From NCBI GenBank assembly GCA_004195335.1, contig SDWK01000215.1, positions 1 through 6,954 of the forward strand: a DNA stretch of 6,954 nt, in the 5' to 3' direction. Position 1 is the first letter of the stretch, and every line of letters starts with the position of its first letter. This DNA comes from Shewanella sp. GTDB lineage: Bacteria; Pseudomonadota; Gammaproteobacteria; Enterobacterales; Shewanellaceae. The notes beneath the pieces are model-generated. The model was not told where the DNA came from. It worked only from the letters and a program-made list of their open reading frames with translations, and made no database searches. Below, piece after piece: positions 1 through 6,105 of this stretch. Made by a program: the position numbers and the translations under genes.

Positions 1-168
1 GAGAACAAATCACAAAATGAGCGTAAAACCGTATTAGTGGTAGATGACTCATTTATCGTTCGGAGAATGATCTGTTTTGTCCTTCAGGGCTTGAATCACG
101 GGATCCTTGAAGCGACCGACGGGAGTGAGGCGGTCAGGATTGTCTGTGGTCAGCCTATCGATCTCAGA
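1..168 (+). other. N-terminal half of a CheY-like receiver domain (fusion segment)
   Basis: The translation contains KTVLVVDDS (beta-1 with the paired acidic Asp residues, visible residues 15-16), then a helix with [10 protein letters not shown], then [12 protein letters not shown] (beta-2 and helix 2) and PIDL (start of beta-3). This is the usual order of CheY-like receivers. Similarity stops after PIDL, where a phosphoacceptor Asp and the following NMP.MDG turn are expected, and FlgH-type sequence takes over by about residue 61. An Asp at visible residue 59 lies near the phosphoacceptor position, but the downstream conserved Thr/Ser and Lys are absent, so the fold is incomplete. The hexamer CTCAGA occurs at 163-168 and again at 171-176, next to the junction. 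The exact breakpoint cannot be fixed from this sequence alone. The source gene is not identifiable; the segment does not look like the CheV receiver. Confidence 0.75.
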
Positions 169-495
169 TACTCAGACAGCATGAACACCAAGCGTGAGTC
201 GGATGCGGCTCAGAGTAATAGCCTCTCTGGCAGTATCTCTGCCAATGTGATGCAGGTACTCAATAACGGTAACTTAGTTATTCGCGGGGAGAAATGGATC
301 AGCATTAATAACGGCGACGAGTTTGTGCGGATCACCGGCATTGTCCGCTCCCAAGATATTAGACCGGACAATACCATCGACTCTCCTCGTGTCGCAAATG
401 CCCGTATTCAATACAGTGGTACAGGTACATTTGCCGATGTTCAGAAAGTGGGCTGGCTCAGTTCATTCTTTATGGGCAGCTGGTGGCCTTTTTAA
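1..495 (+). CDS. flgH: Chimeric ORF: CheY-like receiver N-terminus fused in frame to the C-terminal half of flagellar L-ring protein FlgH (5' end outside window)
   Basis: FlgH is an outer-membrane lipoprotein forming the L-ring, the bushing around the flagellar rod. The frame is open from base 1 to the TAA at 493-495, giving 164 visible residues. Residues ~61-164 match the FlgH C-terminus: [51 protein letters not shown], then GWLSSFF and a terminal WWPF. FlgH is usually about 220-235 residues, so roughly its first 120 are missing, including the signal peptide and lipobox cysteine. In their place are ~55 residues of a response-regulator receiver domain. An internal GTG at 37 is a possible start but lies inside the receiver strand beta-1, so the true start is probably upstream. 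The product should not reach the outer membrane, so I infer a broken flgH, caused either by a real deletion or by a misassembly. The FlgH identity is secure; the cause of the fusion is unknown. Confidence 0.85.
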   Translation, partial: ENKSQNERKTVLVVDDSFIVRRMICFVLQGLNHGILEATDGSEAVRIVCGQPIDLRYSDSMNTKRESDAAQSNSLSGSISANVMQVLNNGNLVIRGEKWISINNGDEFVRITGIVRSQDIRPDNTIDSPRVANARIQYSGTGTFADVQKVGWLSSFFMGSWWPF

Positions 496-507
496 GGAGT
501 CATTATC

Positions 508-1599
508 ATGAAAATTAAGTTATTTTCCATATTTCTTTTACTACTTTTTTGCAGCACTAGCCAGGCTCAACGCATCAAAGATATCGCCAACGTACAAGGT
601 GTGCGAAGCAACCAGTTAATCGGTTATGGTTTGGTGGTTGGTTTACCCGGTACGGGTGAGAAGACCCGTTACACAGAGCAAACATTCAAAACCATGCTGA
701 AAAACTTCGGCATTAATTTACCCGATAATTTCAGGCCAAAAATTAAGAATGTTGCCGTTGTGGCAGTCAGTGCTGTAATGCCAGCTTTTATTAAGCCGGG
801 TCAAACTCTTGACGTTACCGTATCCAGTCTGGGCGAGGCTAAAAGTCTGCGTGGGGGCATGTTACTGCAAACGTTTATGAAGGGGATCGACGGTAACGTT
901 TATGCGATTGCTCAGGGCAGTATGGTGGTAAGTGGATTCAGTGCCGAGGGGCTGGATGGCTCTAAAGTCATTCAAAATACCCCAACCGTTGGACGTATTC
1001 CCAATGGGGCCATAGTGGAAAGAACCGTTATAACCCCATTTTCCACAGGCGATCACTTAACCTTTAACCTACGTCGTGCGGATTTTTCAACGGCTAAGCG
1101 CTTAGCCGATGCCATCAACGAATTGCTTGGTCCGGGAATGGCGAGGCCGCTCGATGCCGCTTCGGTGCAGGTTAGTGCCCCAAGAGATGTATCTCAGCGG
1201 GTCTCTTTTCTGGCTACCCTCGAGAATATACAAGTTGAGCCGGCGTCTGAATCTGCCAAGGTGATAGTGAACTCCCGTACAGGTACCATAGTTGTGGGCA
1301 AAGATGTTCGCTTGCTCCCTGCGGCGGTCACACATGGCGGACTCACAGTTACCATTGCCGAAGCGACCCAGGTATCACAGCCAAATCCACTTGCGGGTGG
1401 TCAAACGGTAGTGACATCAAACAGTACTATCGATGCCAGCGAAGAGGATAGTCGTATGTTTCTGTTTAGCCCTGGTACCTCCTTAGATGAGTTGGTCAGG
1501 GCGGTGAACCTTGTAGGCGCAGCGCCTTCTGATGTGCTTGCGATTCTTGAAGCATTAAAAGTAGCGGGCGCTTTACATGGTGAATTGATTATTATCTGA
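508..1599 (+). CDS. flgI: Flagellar P-ring protein FlgI
   Basis: FlgI polymerises in the periplasm into the P-ring, the part of the rod bushing set in the peptidoglycan. The protein has 363 residues, the normal family length. A Sec signal peptide is clear: a lysine-containing start (MKIK), a leucine/phenylalanine-rich core, and a probable cleavage after STSQA at residue 20. The mature protein opens with [20 protein letters not shown] and continues with [12 protein letters not shown], the hallmark N-terminus of mature FlgI. The C-terminus ([31 protein letters not shown]) is also typical, so the gene looks intact. The ATG at 508 is supported by AAGGAG at 494-499, eight bases upstream and overlapping the flgH stop codon, so flgH and flgI are probably cotranslated. 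An 18-bp perfect palindrome lies inside the gene at 1091-1108. A hairpin follows the gene at 1637-1668. Confidence 0.97.
   Translation: MKIKLFSIFLLLLFCSTSQAQRIKDIANVQGVRSNQLIGYGLVVGLPGTGEKTRYTEQTFKTMLKNFGINLPDNFRPKIKNVAVVAVSAVMPAFIKPGQTLDVTVSSLGEAKSLRGGMLLQTFMKGIDGNVYAIAQGSMVVSGFSAEGLDGSKVIQNTPTVGRIPNGAIVERTVITPFSTGDHLTFNLRRADFSTAKRLADAINELLGPGMARPLDAASVQVSAPRDVSQRVSFLATLENIQVEPASESAKVIVNSRTGTIVVGKDVRLLPAAVTHGGLTVTIAEATQVSQPNPLAGGQTVVTSNSTIDASEEDSRMFLFSPGTSLDELVRAVNLVGAAPSDVLAILEALKVAGALHGELIII
1091..1108. repeat. 18-bp perfect palindrome inside flgI
   Basis: CGGCTAAGCGCTTAGCCG reads identically on both strands and lies within the codons for TAKRLADA of FlgI. A short T-run (TTTTT) precedes it at 1083-1087. 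It may be a chance product of codon choice. Confidence 0.6.
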
Positions 1600-1636
1600 T
1601 TCTGTCAGGTATCAATCGGTGCCGCCATCTCCATAT

Positions 1637-1668
1637 AAGAGAGTTCAGTATTCTACCTGAACTCTCTT
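1637..1668 (+). terminator. Perfect 12-bp inverted repeat after flgI, possible intrinsic terminator or 3' stabilising hairpin
   Basis: AAGAGAGTTCAG (1637-1648) pairs perfectly with CTGAACTCTCTT (1657-1668) around an 8-base loop. The hairpin lies 37 bases after the flgI stop. The downstream T-run is short (TTTT at 1675-1678) and separated from the stem by GATGCC, so this is a weaker terminator than the standard type. It could instead attenuate read-through or protect the upstream mRNA. Its position just before a sigma-54 promoter supports a transcription-unit boundary. Confidence 0.55.
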
Positions 1669-1728
1669 GATGCCTTTTACTCCTTACCTTGCCGAATCCC
1701 CTCTACTAAATACTCGTTATGTGTTGAC

Positions 1729-1745
1729 TTGGTACGCAGTTTGCA
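1729..1745 (+). promoter_or_regulatory. Sigma-54 (RpoN) -24/-12 promoter driving flgJ
   Basis: TTGGTACGCAGTTTGCA fits the sigma-54 consensus TTGGCACG-N4-TTGCA with one mismatch (T for C after the GG). The invariant GG (1731-1732) and GC (1743-1744) are separated by exactly 10 bases, as sigma-54 requires. Transcription should start near 1756, leaving about 39 bases of leader before the flgJ ATG. Middle-class polar flagellar genes in Vibrio and Shewanella depend on RpoN with FlrA- or FlrC-type activators, which fits this location. No activator site was identified. Confidence 0.75.
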
Positions 1746-1794
1746 GCGTAGAGTTACTATCGTCTGAATATTGTCGGAATCCCTGGAAGCATTT

Positions 1795-2805
1795 ATGGAA
1801 AAGCTGTCTAACTCATCTCATTTTTTGGATATCGGAGGTCTGGATTCACTCAGATCTAAGGCCCAAAAAGATGACAAGGGTGCCTTGAAAGAGGTGGCCC
1901 AGCAGTTTGAAGGGATCTTTGTTCAGATGCTGATGAAAAGCATGCGTGATGCCAATGCGGTATTTGAATCAGATAGCCCCATGAATAGCCAGTACACCAA
2001 GTTTTATGAACAGATGCACGATCAACAGATGTCAGTGAATTTATCGGATAAAGGCATGCTGGGGTTAGCAGATCTTATGGTTCAGCAACTTTCACCGGAA
2101 ACCAGCAAGGTCACCCCAGCGTCGGTGCTTCGTGGTAATCAACAGGGGAGTATGGCTCAAGGAATGGTAATGAGCCGTGCGGTCAGACCTGAAGTTAGCC
2201 AGATTAATACACCAGCGGACAGTCAGCTTGTTGACGCAAAACCAAACCATCCGCTTGAAAGCATCCTGACGGGCAAAAGCTTGCCGTCTGAGGTAACAAA
2301 AACGGAGTTGACGTTTAGCAGCCCGGAGGATTTTGTGTCCAAGCTTTATCCTCATGCAGAGAAAGCTGCGGCAGCATTAGGAACCAAACCTGAAGTACTG
2401 ATTGCTCAATCGGCATTAGAGACAGGCTGGGGACAGAAGATGGTCAAACGTGCGGGTGGAGACTCCAGTAACAATCTTTTCAATATCAAGGCCGATAAAC
2501 GCTGGCAAGGAAGTAAGACGATGGTCAGTACTCTTGAGTTTGAGCAAGGGGTTGCCGTTCAGCAAAAAGCCGACTTCAGAGTCTACGATGATATTAAGCA
2601 AAGTTTTGATGATTTTGTCTCGTTTGTATCGGAGGGGCCCAGATACCAAGAGGCGATGAAGAAGGCGGCGAGTCCAAATGAGTTTATTCGCGCGCTTCAG
2701 GATGCAGGCTATGCAACCGATCCTCAATATGCCGACAAAGTGATAAAAGTGATGAAAACCATTAGTCAGGATCTCAAGGCGTCGATGCCGGGAGTACAAC
2801 CATGA
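1795..2805 (+). CDS. flgJ: Flagellar rod-capping protein / peptidoglycan hydrolase FlgJ
   Basis: FlgJ caps the growing rod in the periplasm and cuts peptidoglycan so that the rod can pass. The protein has 336 residues from this start. The N-terminal rod-cap domain spans about residues 15-100 (GALKEVAQQFEGIFVQMLMK, YTKFYEQMHDQQM, MLGLADLMVQQL). A polar, low-complexity linker follows at ~101-172. The C-terminal GH73 glucosaminidase domain spans ~173-327. Glu209 in QSALETGWGQ matches the catalytic Glu184 of Salmonella FlgJ, and Glu248 in STLEFEQG matches Glu223 with the same offset. NLFNIK, FRVYDD and LQDAGYATDPQYA are also present, so the enzyme looks active. A TTG at 1771 would add eight residues but lacks a good Shine-Dalgarno. 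The ATG at 1795 has GGAAG at 1785-1789 and begins MEKL. A sigma-54 promoter lies upstream, and the stop overlaps a 26-codon ORF leading to flgK. Confidence 0.95.
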   Translation: MEKLSNSSHFLDIGGLDSLRSKAQKDDKGALKEVAQQFEGIFVQMLMKSMRDANAVFESDSPMNSQYTKFYEQMHDQQMSVNLSDKGMLGLADLMVQQLSPETSKVTPASVLRGNQQGSMAQGMVMSRAVRPEVSQINTPADSQLVDAKPNHPLESILTGKSLPSEVTKTELTFSSPEDFVSKLYPHAEKAAAALGTKPEVLIAQSALETGWGQKMVKRAGGDSSNNLFNIKADKRWQGSKTMVSTLEFEQGVAVQQKADFRVYDDIKQSFDDFVSFVSEGPRYQEAMKKAASPNEFIRALQDAGYATDPQYADKVIKVMKTISQDLKASMPGVQP

Positions 2806-2882
2806 AAATGATGTTTTGTTTGCATATGGCAATTGGATCGGTGAGCGGCTTTGCTTTTAACTTCGATGGGAGTCTCTGCTAA
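2802..2882 (+). CDS. 26-codon ORF linking flgJ and flgK, putative translational-coupling peptide
   Basis: This ORF starts at ATG 2802, overlapping the flgJ stop (ATGA), and ends with TAA at 2880-2882, overlapping the flgK start (TAATG). It has its own Shine-Dalgarno, GGGAG at 2790-2794, seven bases upstream. The flgK Shine-Dalgarno (GGGAG, 2868-2872) lies inside it. The peptide begins MKMMFCLHMAIGSVSGFAF, mildly hydrophobic and signal-peptide-like, and ends at Cys26. I recognise no family. The most economical role is to carry ribosomes from flgJ across the gap to flgK, with no function of its own. It could also be the fossil of a longer gene. Confidence 0.45.
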   Translation: MKMMFCLHMAIGSVSGFAFNFDGSLC

Positions 2883-4798
2883 TGTCGATGAATCTTCTTA
2901 ACATTGCCCGTACTGGTGTACTAGCCGCACAGTCGCAACTGGCGGTGACCAGTAATAACATCTCGAACGCTAACACTGATGGTTATCACAGGCAGGTTGC
3001 CGAGCAATCTAGCCTTGAATCACAGCGTGCGGGGAGTGAGTTCTATGGTTCCGGAACCTATATCTCGGATGTAAAACGTATCTACAACGACTATGCCGCG
3101 CGGGAATTACGCATCGGACAGACGAGTGCCAGTGAAGCACAAACGACTTATACCAAGATGAGTGAGCTCGATCAGCTCTTCTCTCAGATCGGTAAGGCTG
3201 TACCACAAGGGCTCAATGATTTCTTCGCAGGCCTTAATAGCCTGTCAGACCTTCCCGATGATATCGGTATAAGAGGAAGCGTACTGGGCTCTGCCGAACA
3301 ACTGGCTTCTAGTTTAAATCAGATGCAATCTCATCTTGATGGGCAGATGAAGCAGACCAATGACCAACTCGCCGGCATTACTGACCGAATCAATGAGATC
3401 AGTAAAGAGCTTGGCCATATCAATCAAGAGTTGATGAAGTCTCAAGGTGAAGATTCGCAGCTTCTCGATAAACAAGATTCGCTTATCCAAGAGTTGAGCC
3501 AATACTCGGAAGTCAACGTCATTCCCCTGGATACGGGGGCAAAGAGTGTCATGTTAGGCGGGGCCGTGATGTTGGTTTCCGGTGAAGTATCTATGTCTAT
3601 AGGCATCACACCCGGAGATCCCCACGCCAATCAGTCAAGAATTTCAGCTTCAGTTGGCAGTTATGCCCAAGTTATCGATGGTTCAAAACTGGGTGGACAG
3701 ATTGGTGCGCTATTCGAGTTTCGCGATGACACGTTAATCAAGGCGCAGCAGGAGCTGGGTCAGCTATCGTTGGGCGTTGCCGATTCATTCAATAAAGCCC
3801 AGAAAGAGGGCTTCGATCTGAATGGTGAAGTGGGCAAAGATATTTTTAAAGACATTAATGATCCCACTATGTCGGTTGGACGGGTTGCAGGGTTTGGTGC
3901 CAATACGGGTACCGCCGGTCTGCGGGTCAATATTGATGACTCCGGACAACTGTCAGGTAATAGCTTCGAATTATCTTATACCGCTCCGGCCACTTATGAG
4001 CTTAAAGATACGTTAACGGGCAATATCACCCCTCTGACGCTAAACGGTACTCAGCTCGATGGTGCTGGTGGCTTTACTATTCATATCGATTCCGGCGCAT
4101 TGGCTGATGGCGATAAATTTGAAATTCGCCCTTCGGCAGGCGCCGCAGCAGGGATCGGTGTGGTGATGACCGATCCTAAAGGTATCGCAGCTGCGGCACC
4201 TAAGATCACTCCTGATGCGGCAAATTCTGGGAACACAGAGATAGAGATGGTGAGTATTGATAGTAGAGGGGCTGCAGGTTTCCCTCTCACAGGCTCTGAA
4301 CTCACTTTCGAGATAAACACCGCCGCGAATACGTTCGAAGTTTTTGATGCTACTGGTGCCTCTCTTGGTGCTGCGGCTGCATTCGTTCCCCCTTCAATTA
4401 GTGCCTATGGCTTCACCTTCGATGTGACATCGACAGCGGCGGCCACGGACAGATTTACTTTCGATCTCTCATTTGCTCCGGGTGACAACACCAACTCGGT
4501 TGCCATGTCGAAGTTGAGTGAAACTAAGTTGATGAACGGCGGCACATCGACACTGGCGGACGTATACCAAGGTACTAAGTTGAGTGTTGGTGGCAAAACA
4601 AAAGCCGCCGAAGTTGCGATGGGCTCTGCTCAGGCTGTTTATTCTCAGGCGTATAGCAGAGTGCAAAGTGAGTCTGGTGTCAACATAGATGAAGAGGCGG
4701 CCAATTTGCTCCGCTTCCAACAAGCGTATCAGGCATCGGCTCGGATTATGACGACGGCCAATGAAATTTTCGACACCCTGTTCAATGCGGTTCGATAA
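2882..4798 (+). CDS. flgK: Flagellar hook-associated protein 1 (hook-filament junction) FlgK
   Basis: FlgK is exported through the flagellar type III apparatus with FlgN as its usual chaperone, and forms the first junction layer on the hook. The protein has 638 residues, a length typical of polar-system FlgK in this group and longer than enteric FlgK. Residues 1-~100 form the D0/D1 N-terminal helices (NIARTGVLAAQSQL, SNNISNANTDGY). Residues ~140-300 are helical D1 sequence rich in Gln and Ser. Residues ~355-530 are an alanine-rich beta insert containing two copies of a repeated module. The C-terminal helix (SGVNIDEEAANLLRFQQAYQ, then ASARIMTTANEIFDTLFNAV) is the standard FlgK ending. No signal peptide is present, as expected for type III export. 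The ATG at 2882 has GGGAG at 2868-2872. A 16-codon ORF follows before flgL. Confidence 0.97.
   Translation: MSMNLLNIARTGVLAAQSQLAVTSNNISNANTDGYHRQVAEQSSLESQRAGSEFYGSGTYISDVKRIYNDYAARELRIGQTSASEAQTTYTKMSELDQLFSQIGKAVPQGLNDFFAGLNSLSDLPDDIGIRGSVLGSAEQLASSLNQMQSHLDGQMKQTNDQLAGITDRINEISKELGHINQELMKSQGEDSQLLDKQDSLIQELSQYSEVNVIPLDTGAKSVMLGGAVMLVSGEVSMSIGITPGDPHANQSRISASVGSYAQVIDGSKLGGQIGALFEFRDDTLIKAQQELGQLSLGVADSFNKAQKEGFDLNGEVGKDIFKDINDPTMSVGRVAGFGANTGTAGLRVNIDDSGQLSGNSFELSYTAPATYELKDTLTGNITPLTLNGTQLDGAGGFTIHIDSGALADGDKFEIRPSAGAAAGIGVVMTDPKGIAAAAPKITPDAANSGNTEIEMVSIDSRGAAGFPLTGSELTFEINTAANTFEVFDATGASLGAAAAFVPPSISAYGFTFDVTSTAAATDRFTFDLSFAPGDNTNSVAMSKLSETKLMNGGTSTLADVYQGTKLSVGGKTKAAEVAMGSAQAVYSQAYSRVQSESGVNIDEEAANLLRFQQAYQASARIMTTANEIFDTLFNAVR
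3944..4132 (+). repeat. Beta-module copy 1 in FlgK (residues ~355-417)
   Basis: At protein level this stretch (LSGNSFELSY, ATYELKDTLTG, GGFTIHID, ADGDKFEIRP) shares a layout with FlgK residues ~468-529 and FlgL residues ~210-276. The shared elements are a strand ending in E-hydrophobic-x-D, a Gly-aromatic strand, and a final GD-x-F-x-hydrophobic strand. Boundaries are approximate and set by eye. Confidence 0.5.
4283..4468 (+). repeat. Beta-module copy 2 in FlgK (residues ~468-529)
   Basis: The elements are PLTGSELTFEI, NTFEVFDATGASLG, AYGFTFDV and ATDRFTFDL, in the same order as copy 1. FEVFDATG is close to LEIRDATN in FlgL. In the last strand the GD of the other copies is replaced by TD. 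The copies have diverged at nucleotide level, so this is an old domain duplication and not a recent tandem repeat. Confidence 0.5.
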
Positions 4799-4808
4799 GG
4801 AAAGGAAA

Positions 4809-4859
4809 ATGATTATTTTAACTTTCAGACTAGTTCAGCGAGATAGGGGTTCGATATGA
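4809..4859 (+). CDS. 16-codon ORF linking flgK and flgL, putative translational-coupling peptide
   Basis: The ORF encodes MIILTFRLVQRDRGSI. Its ATG follows a strong Shine-Dalgarno, AAGGA at 4797-4801, with seven bases of spacing and overlapping the flgK stop. Its TGA at 4857-4859 overlaps the flgL ATG (ATGA). The flgL Shine-Dalgarno (AGGGG, 4845-4849) lies inside it, so ribosomes finishing this ORF end exactly at the flgL start. No family is recognised. A coupling role is inferred from geometry alone. Confidence 0.45.
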   Translation: MIILTFRLVQRDRGSI

Positions 4860-6046
4860 GAATTTCAACTGCGCAGATGTTTAACCAAGGTATCACCAGC
4901 GTTTTGGATAATCAGTCTGCGACCAGCAAAATTTTAGAGCAACTATCGAGCGGGAAAAAAGTCAATACTGCCGGTGATGACCCCGTTGCCGCTGTGGGTA
5001 TCGATAACCTGAATCAACAGAACGCCCTCGTCGATCAGTTTGTTAAGAACATCGAATATGCAACTAACCATTTGGCGATGTCTGAGAGCAAGCTAGGTAC
5101 AGCAGAAAAACTGGTGGGTTCTACCAGAGAGCTGGTCATACGTGCAGTTAACGGCGGACTTGCCGATTCCGAGCGGCAAATGATTGCCGATGAGCTGCGA
5201 GGCACCCTTGATGAATTGCTCAATGTTGCCAACACCAAAGATGAGTCGGGCAATTATATGTTTTCCGGAAATGAAACGGGTAAGCAGCCATTTGCTTTTG
5301 ATGCAACCGGAAACATCGTTTATAGCGGCGACAATGGTGTCAGGCAATCTGTTGTTGCATCGGGAGTCACCATAGGTACCAATATTCCGGGTGACAGTGC
5401 ATTTATGAATGCTCCCAGTGGTATGGGGGATTACAGCGCCAATTATCTGGCGACCCAAACCGGTGAATTCAAAGTAGAAAGCGCCAAAATAACGAATCCG
5501 GCTGTTCACGTAGAGCAAACTTACACTTTCACTATGGTGGGAGCGGATTTAGAAATACGTGATGCTACCAATGCCTTAGTACAGACAGAAGTCAACTTCG
5601 ATTCGAGCAACCCCATTGTTTATAACGGTTTAGAAGTGAAACTCGACGGTATGCCTGCTGCCGGAGACAGTTTTAGTCTATCTCCTCAGTCAAACGTCAG
5701 TATTTTCGACACTATAAACGAAGCGATCACTCTGTTGGAGTCACCGAACAAAATAAATACTCCTCAGGGGATGGCTGAGTTGGCACAGGTATTGAATAAC
5801 ATTGACAGTGGTGTCAATCAAATAAGTATTGAACGAGGAGTCTCAGGCAACAGCCTTAAGAGCCTCGAGAGTCACAACATGACACATGTGGAAGAAAAAG
5901 TGGTTAATAGTTCGGCTTTATCTATGTTGGAAGATTTAGATTACGCCTCGGCGATTACCGAGTATGAGAAGCAACAATTGGCGTTGAATGCGGTGTCGAA
6001 CGTGTTCAGCAAAGTAGGCTCAGTTTCATTGTTTGATTACATTTAA
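4856..6046 (+). CDS. flgL: Flagellar hook-associated protein 3 FlgL
   Basis: FlgL forms the second junction layer between hook and filament and is exported by the flagellar type III system. The protein has 396 residues, near the usual ~400 for polar FlgL in this group. The N-terminal flagellin-like helices are clear: MRISTAQMFNQGI, LEQLSSGKKVNTAGDDPVA (residues ~28-45), and NIEYATNHLAMSESKLGTAE. SGNYMFSGNETGKQPF (~131-146) is a typical FlgL loop motif. The middle (~210-276) carries a beta-module resembling those in FlgK. The C-terminal helices end in AITEYEKQQLALNA, SNVFSKVGSVSLFDYI, the standard FlgL terminus. The ATG at 4856 has AGGGG six bases upstream and overlaps the stop of the preceding 16-codon ORF. 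No damage is visible. Confidence 0.97.
   Translation: MRISTAQMFNQGITSVLDNQSATSKILEQLSSGKKVNTAGDDPVAAVGIDNLNQQNALVDQFVKNIEYATNHLAMSESKLGTAEKLVGSTRELVIRAVNGGLADSERQMIADELRGTLDELLNVANTKDESGNYMFSGNETGKQPFAFDATGNIVYSGDNGVRQSVVASGVTIGTNIPGDSAFMNAPSGMGDYSANYLATQTGEFKVESAKITNPAVHVEQTYTFTMVGADLEIRDATNALVQTEVNFDSSNPIVYNGLEVKLDGMPAAGDSFSLSPQSNVSIFDTINEAITLLESPNKINTPQGMAELAQVLNNIDSGVNQISIERGVSGNSLKSLESHNMTHVEEKVVNSSALSMLEDLDYASAITEYEKQQLALNAVSNVFSKVGSVSLFDYI
5483..5683 (+). repeat. Beta-module copy in FlgL (residues ~210-276)
   Basis: The elements are QTYTFTMVG, ADLEIRDATNALVQ, VYNGLEVKLDG and PAAGDSFSLSP. They match the order of the two FlgK modules, including the E-hydrophobic-x-D strand and the GD-x-F-x-hydrophobic strand. 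The three copies suggest an insert domain shared between the junction proteins. Confidence 0.5.
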
Positions 6047-6066
6047 TCCCAATAACAAGTTTTTTA

Positions 6067-6105
6067 GCCAAGGTCTAAGTCTTGGCAGGACAACCAAGAA
6101 GAGGA
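6067..6105 (+). promoter_or_regulatory. Flagellin leader: two mutually exclusive hairpins with two AGGA motifs, candidate CsrA/RsmA site
   Basis: CTTGG at 6081-6085 can pair upstream with GCCAAG (6067-6072, using CTTGGC 6081-6086) or downstream with CCAAG (6094-6098). The second pairing exposes AGGA (6087-6090) in an 8-base loop. A second AGGA (6102-6105) lies in the flagellin Shine-Dalgarno. The two GGA cores are 15 bases apart, a spacing one CsrA dimer could bridge. CsrA binding is inferred from this pattern only. Confidence 0.4.

Noticed and set aside
1..180. A functional phosphorylatable receiver in the fusion protein
   Set aside because: The second half of the receiver fold, with the conserved Thr/Ser and Lys, is missing, so phosphorylation-dependent switching is not expected even though an Asp lies near the acceptor position.
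1771..1794. TTG start giving an eight-residue longer FlgJ
   Set aside because: No good Shine-Dalgarno precedes TTG 1771. ATG 1795 has GGAAG at suitable spacing, and MEKL is a more natural start for the rod-cap domain.
2840..2854. Possible sigma-54 promoter before flgK
   Set aside because: The GG-GC spacing is 11 instead of 10 and the surrounding bases do not fit the consensus.
4081..5518. Minus-strand open frames over flgK and flgL
   Set aside because: They overlap strongly supported genes, have no Shine-Dalgarno or recognisable protein features, and look like coding shadows.
5780..5796. Sigma-54-like TTGGCAC-N5-TTGA within flgL
   Set aside because: The -24 half is perfect, but the essential -12 GC is GA. 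The bases encode ordinary FlgL sequence and lie over 300 bp from the flagellin gene.
6060..6086. Intrinsic terminator between flgL and the flagellin gene
   Set aside because: The GCCAAG/CTTGGC stem is short and its T-run lies before it on the + strand. On the - strand the hairpin would be followed by A residues. Neither direction gives a stem followed by U-run.
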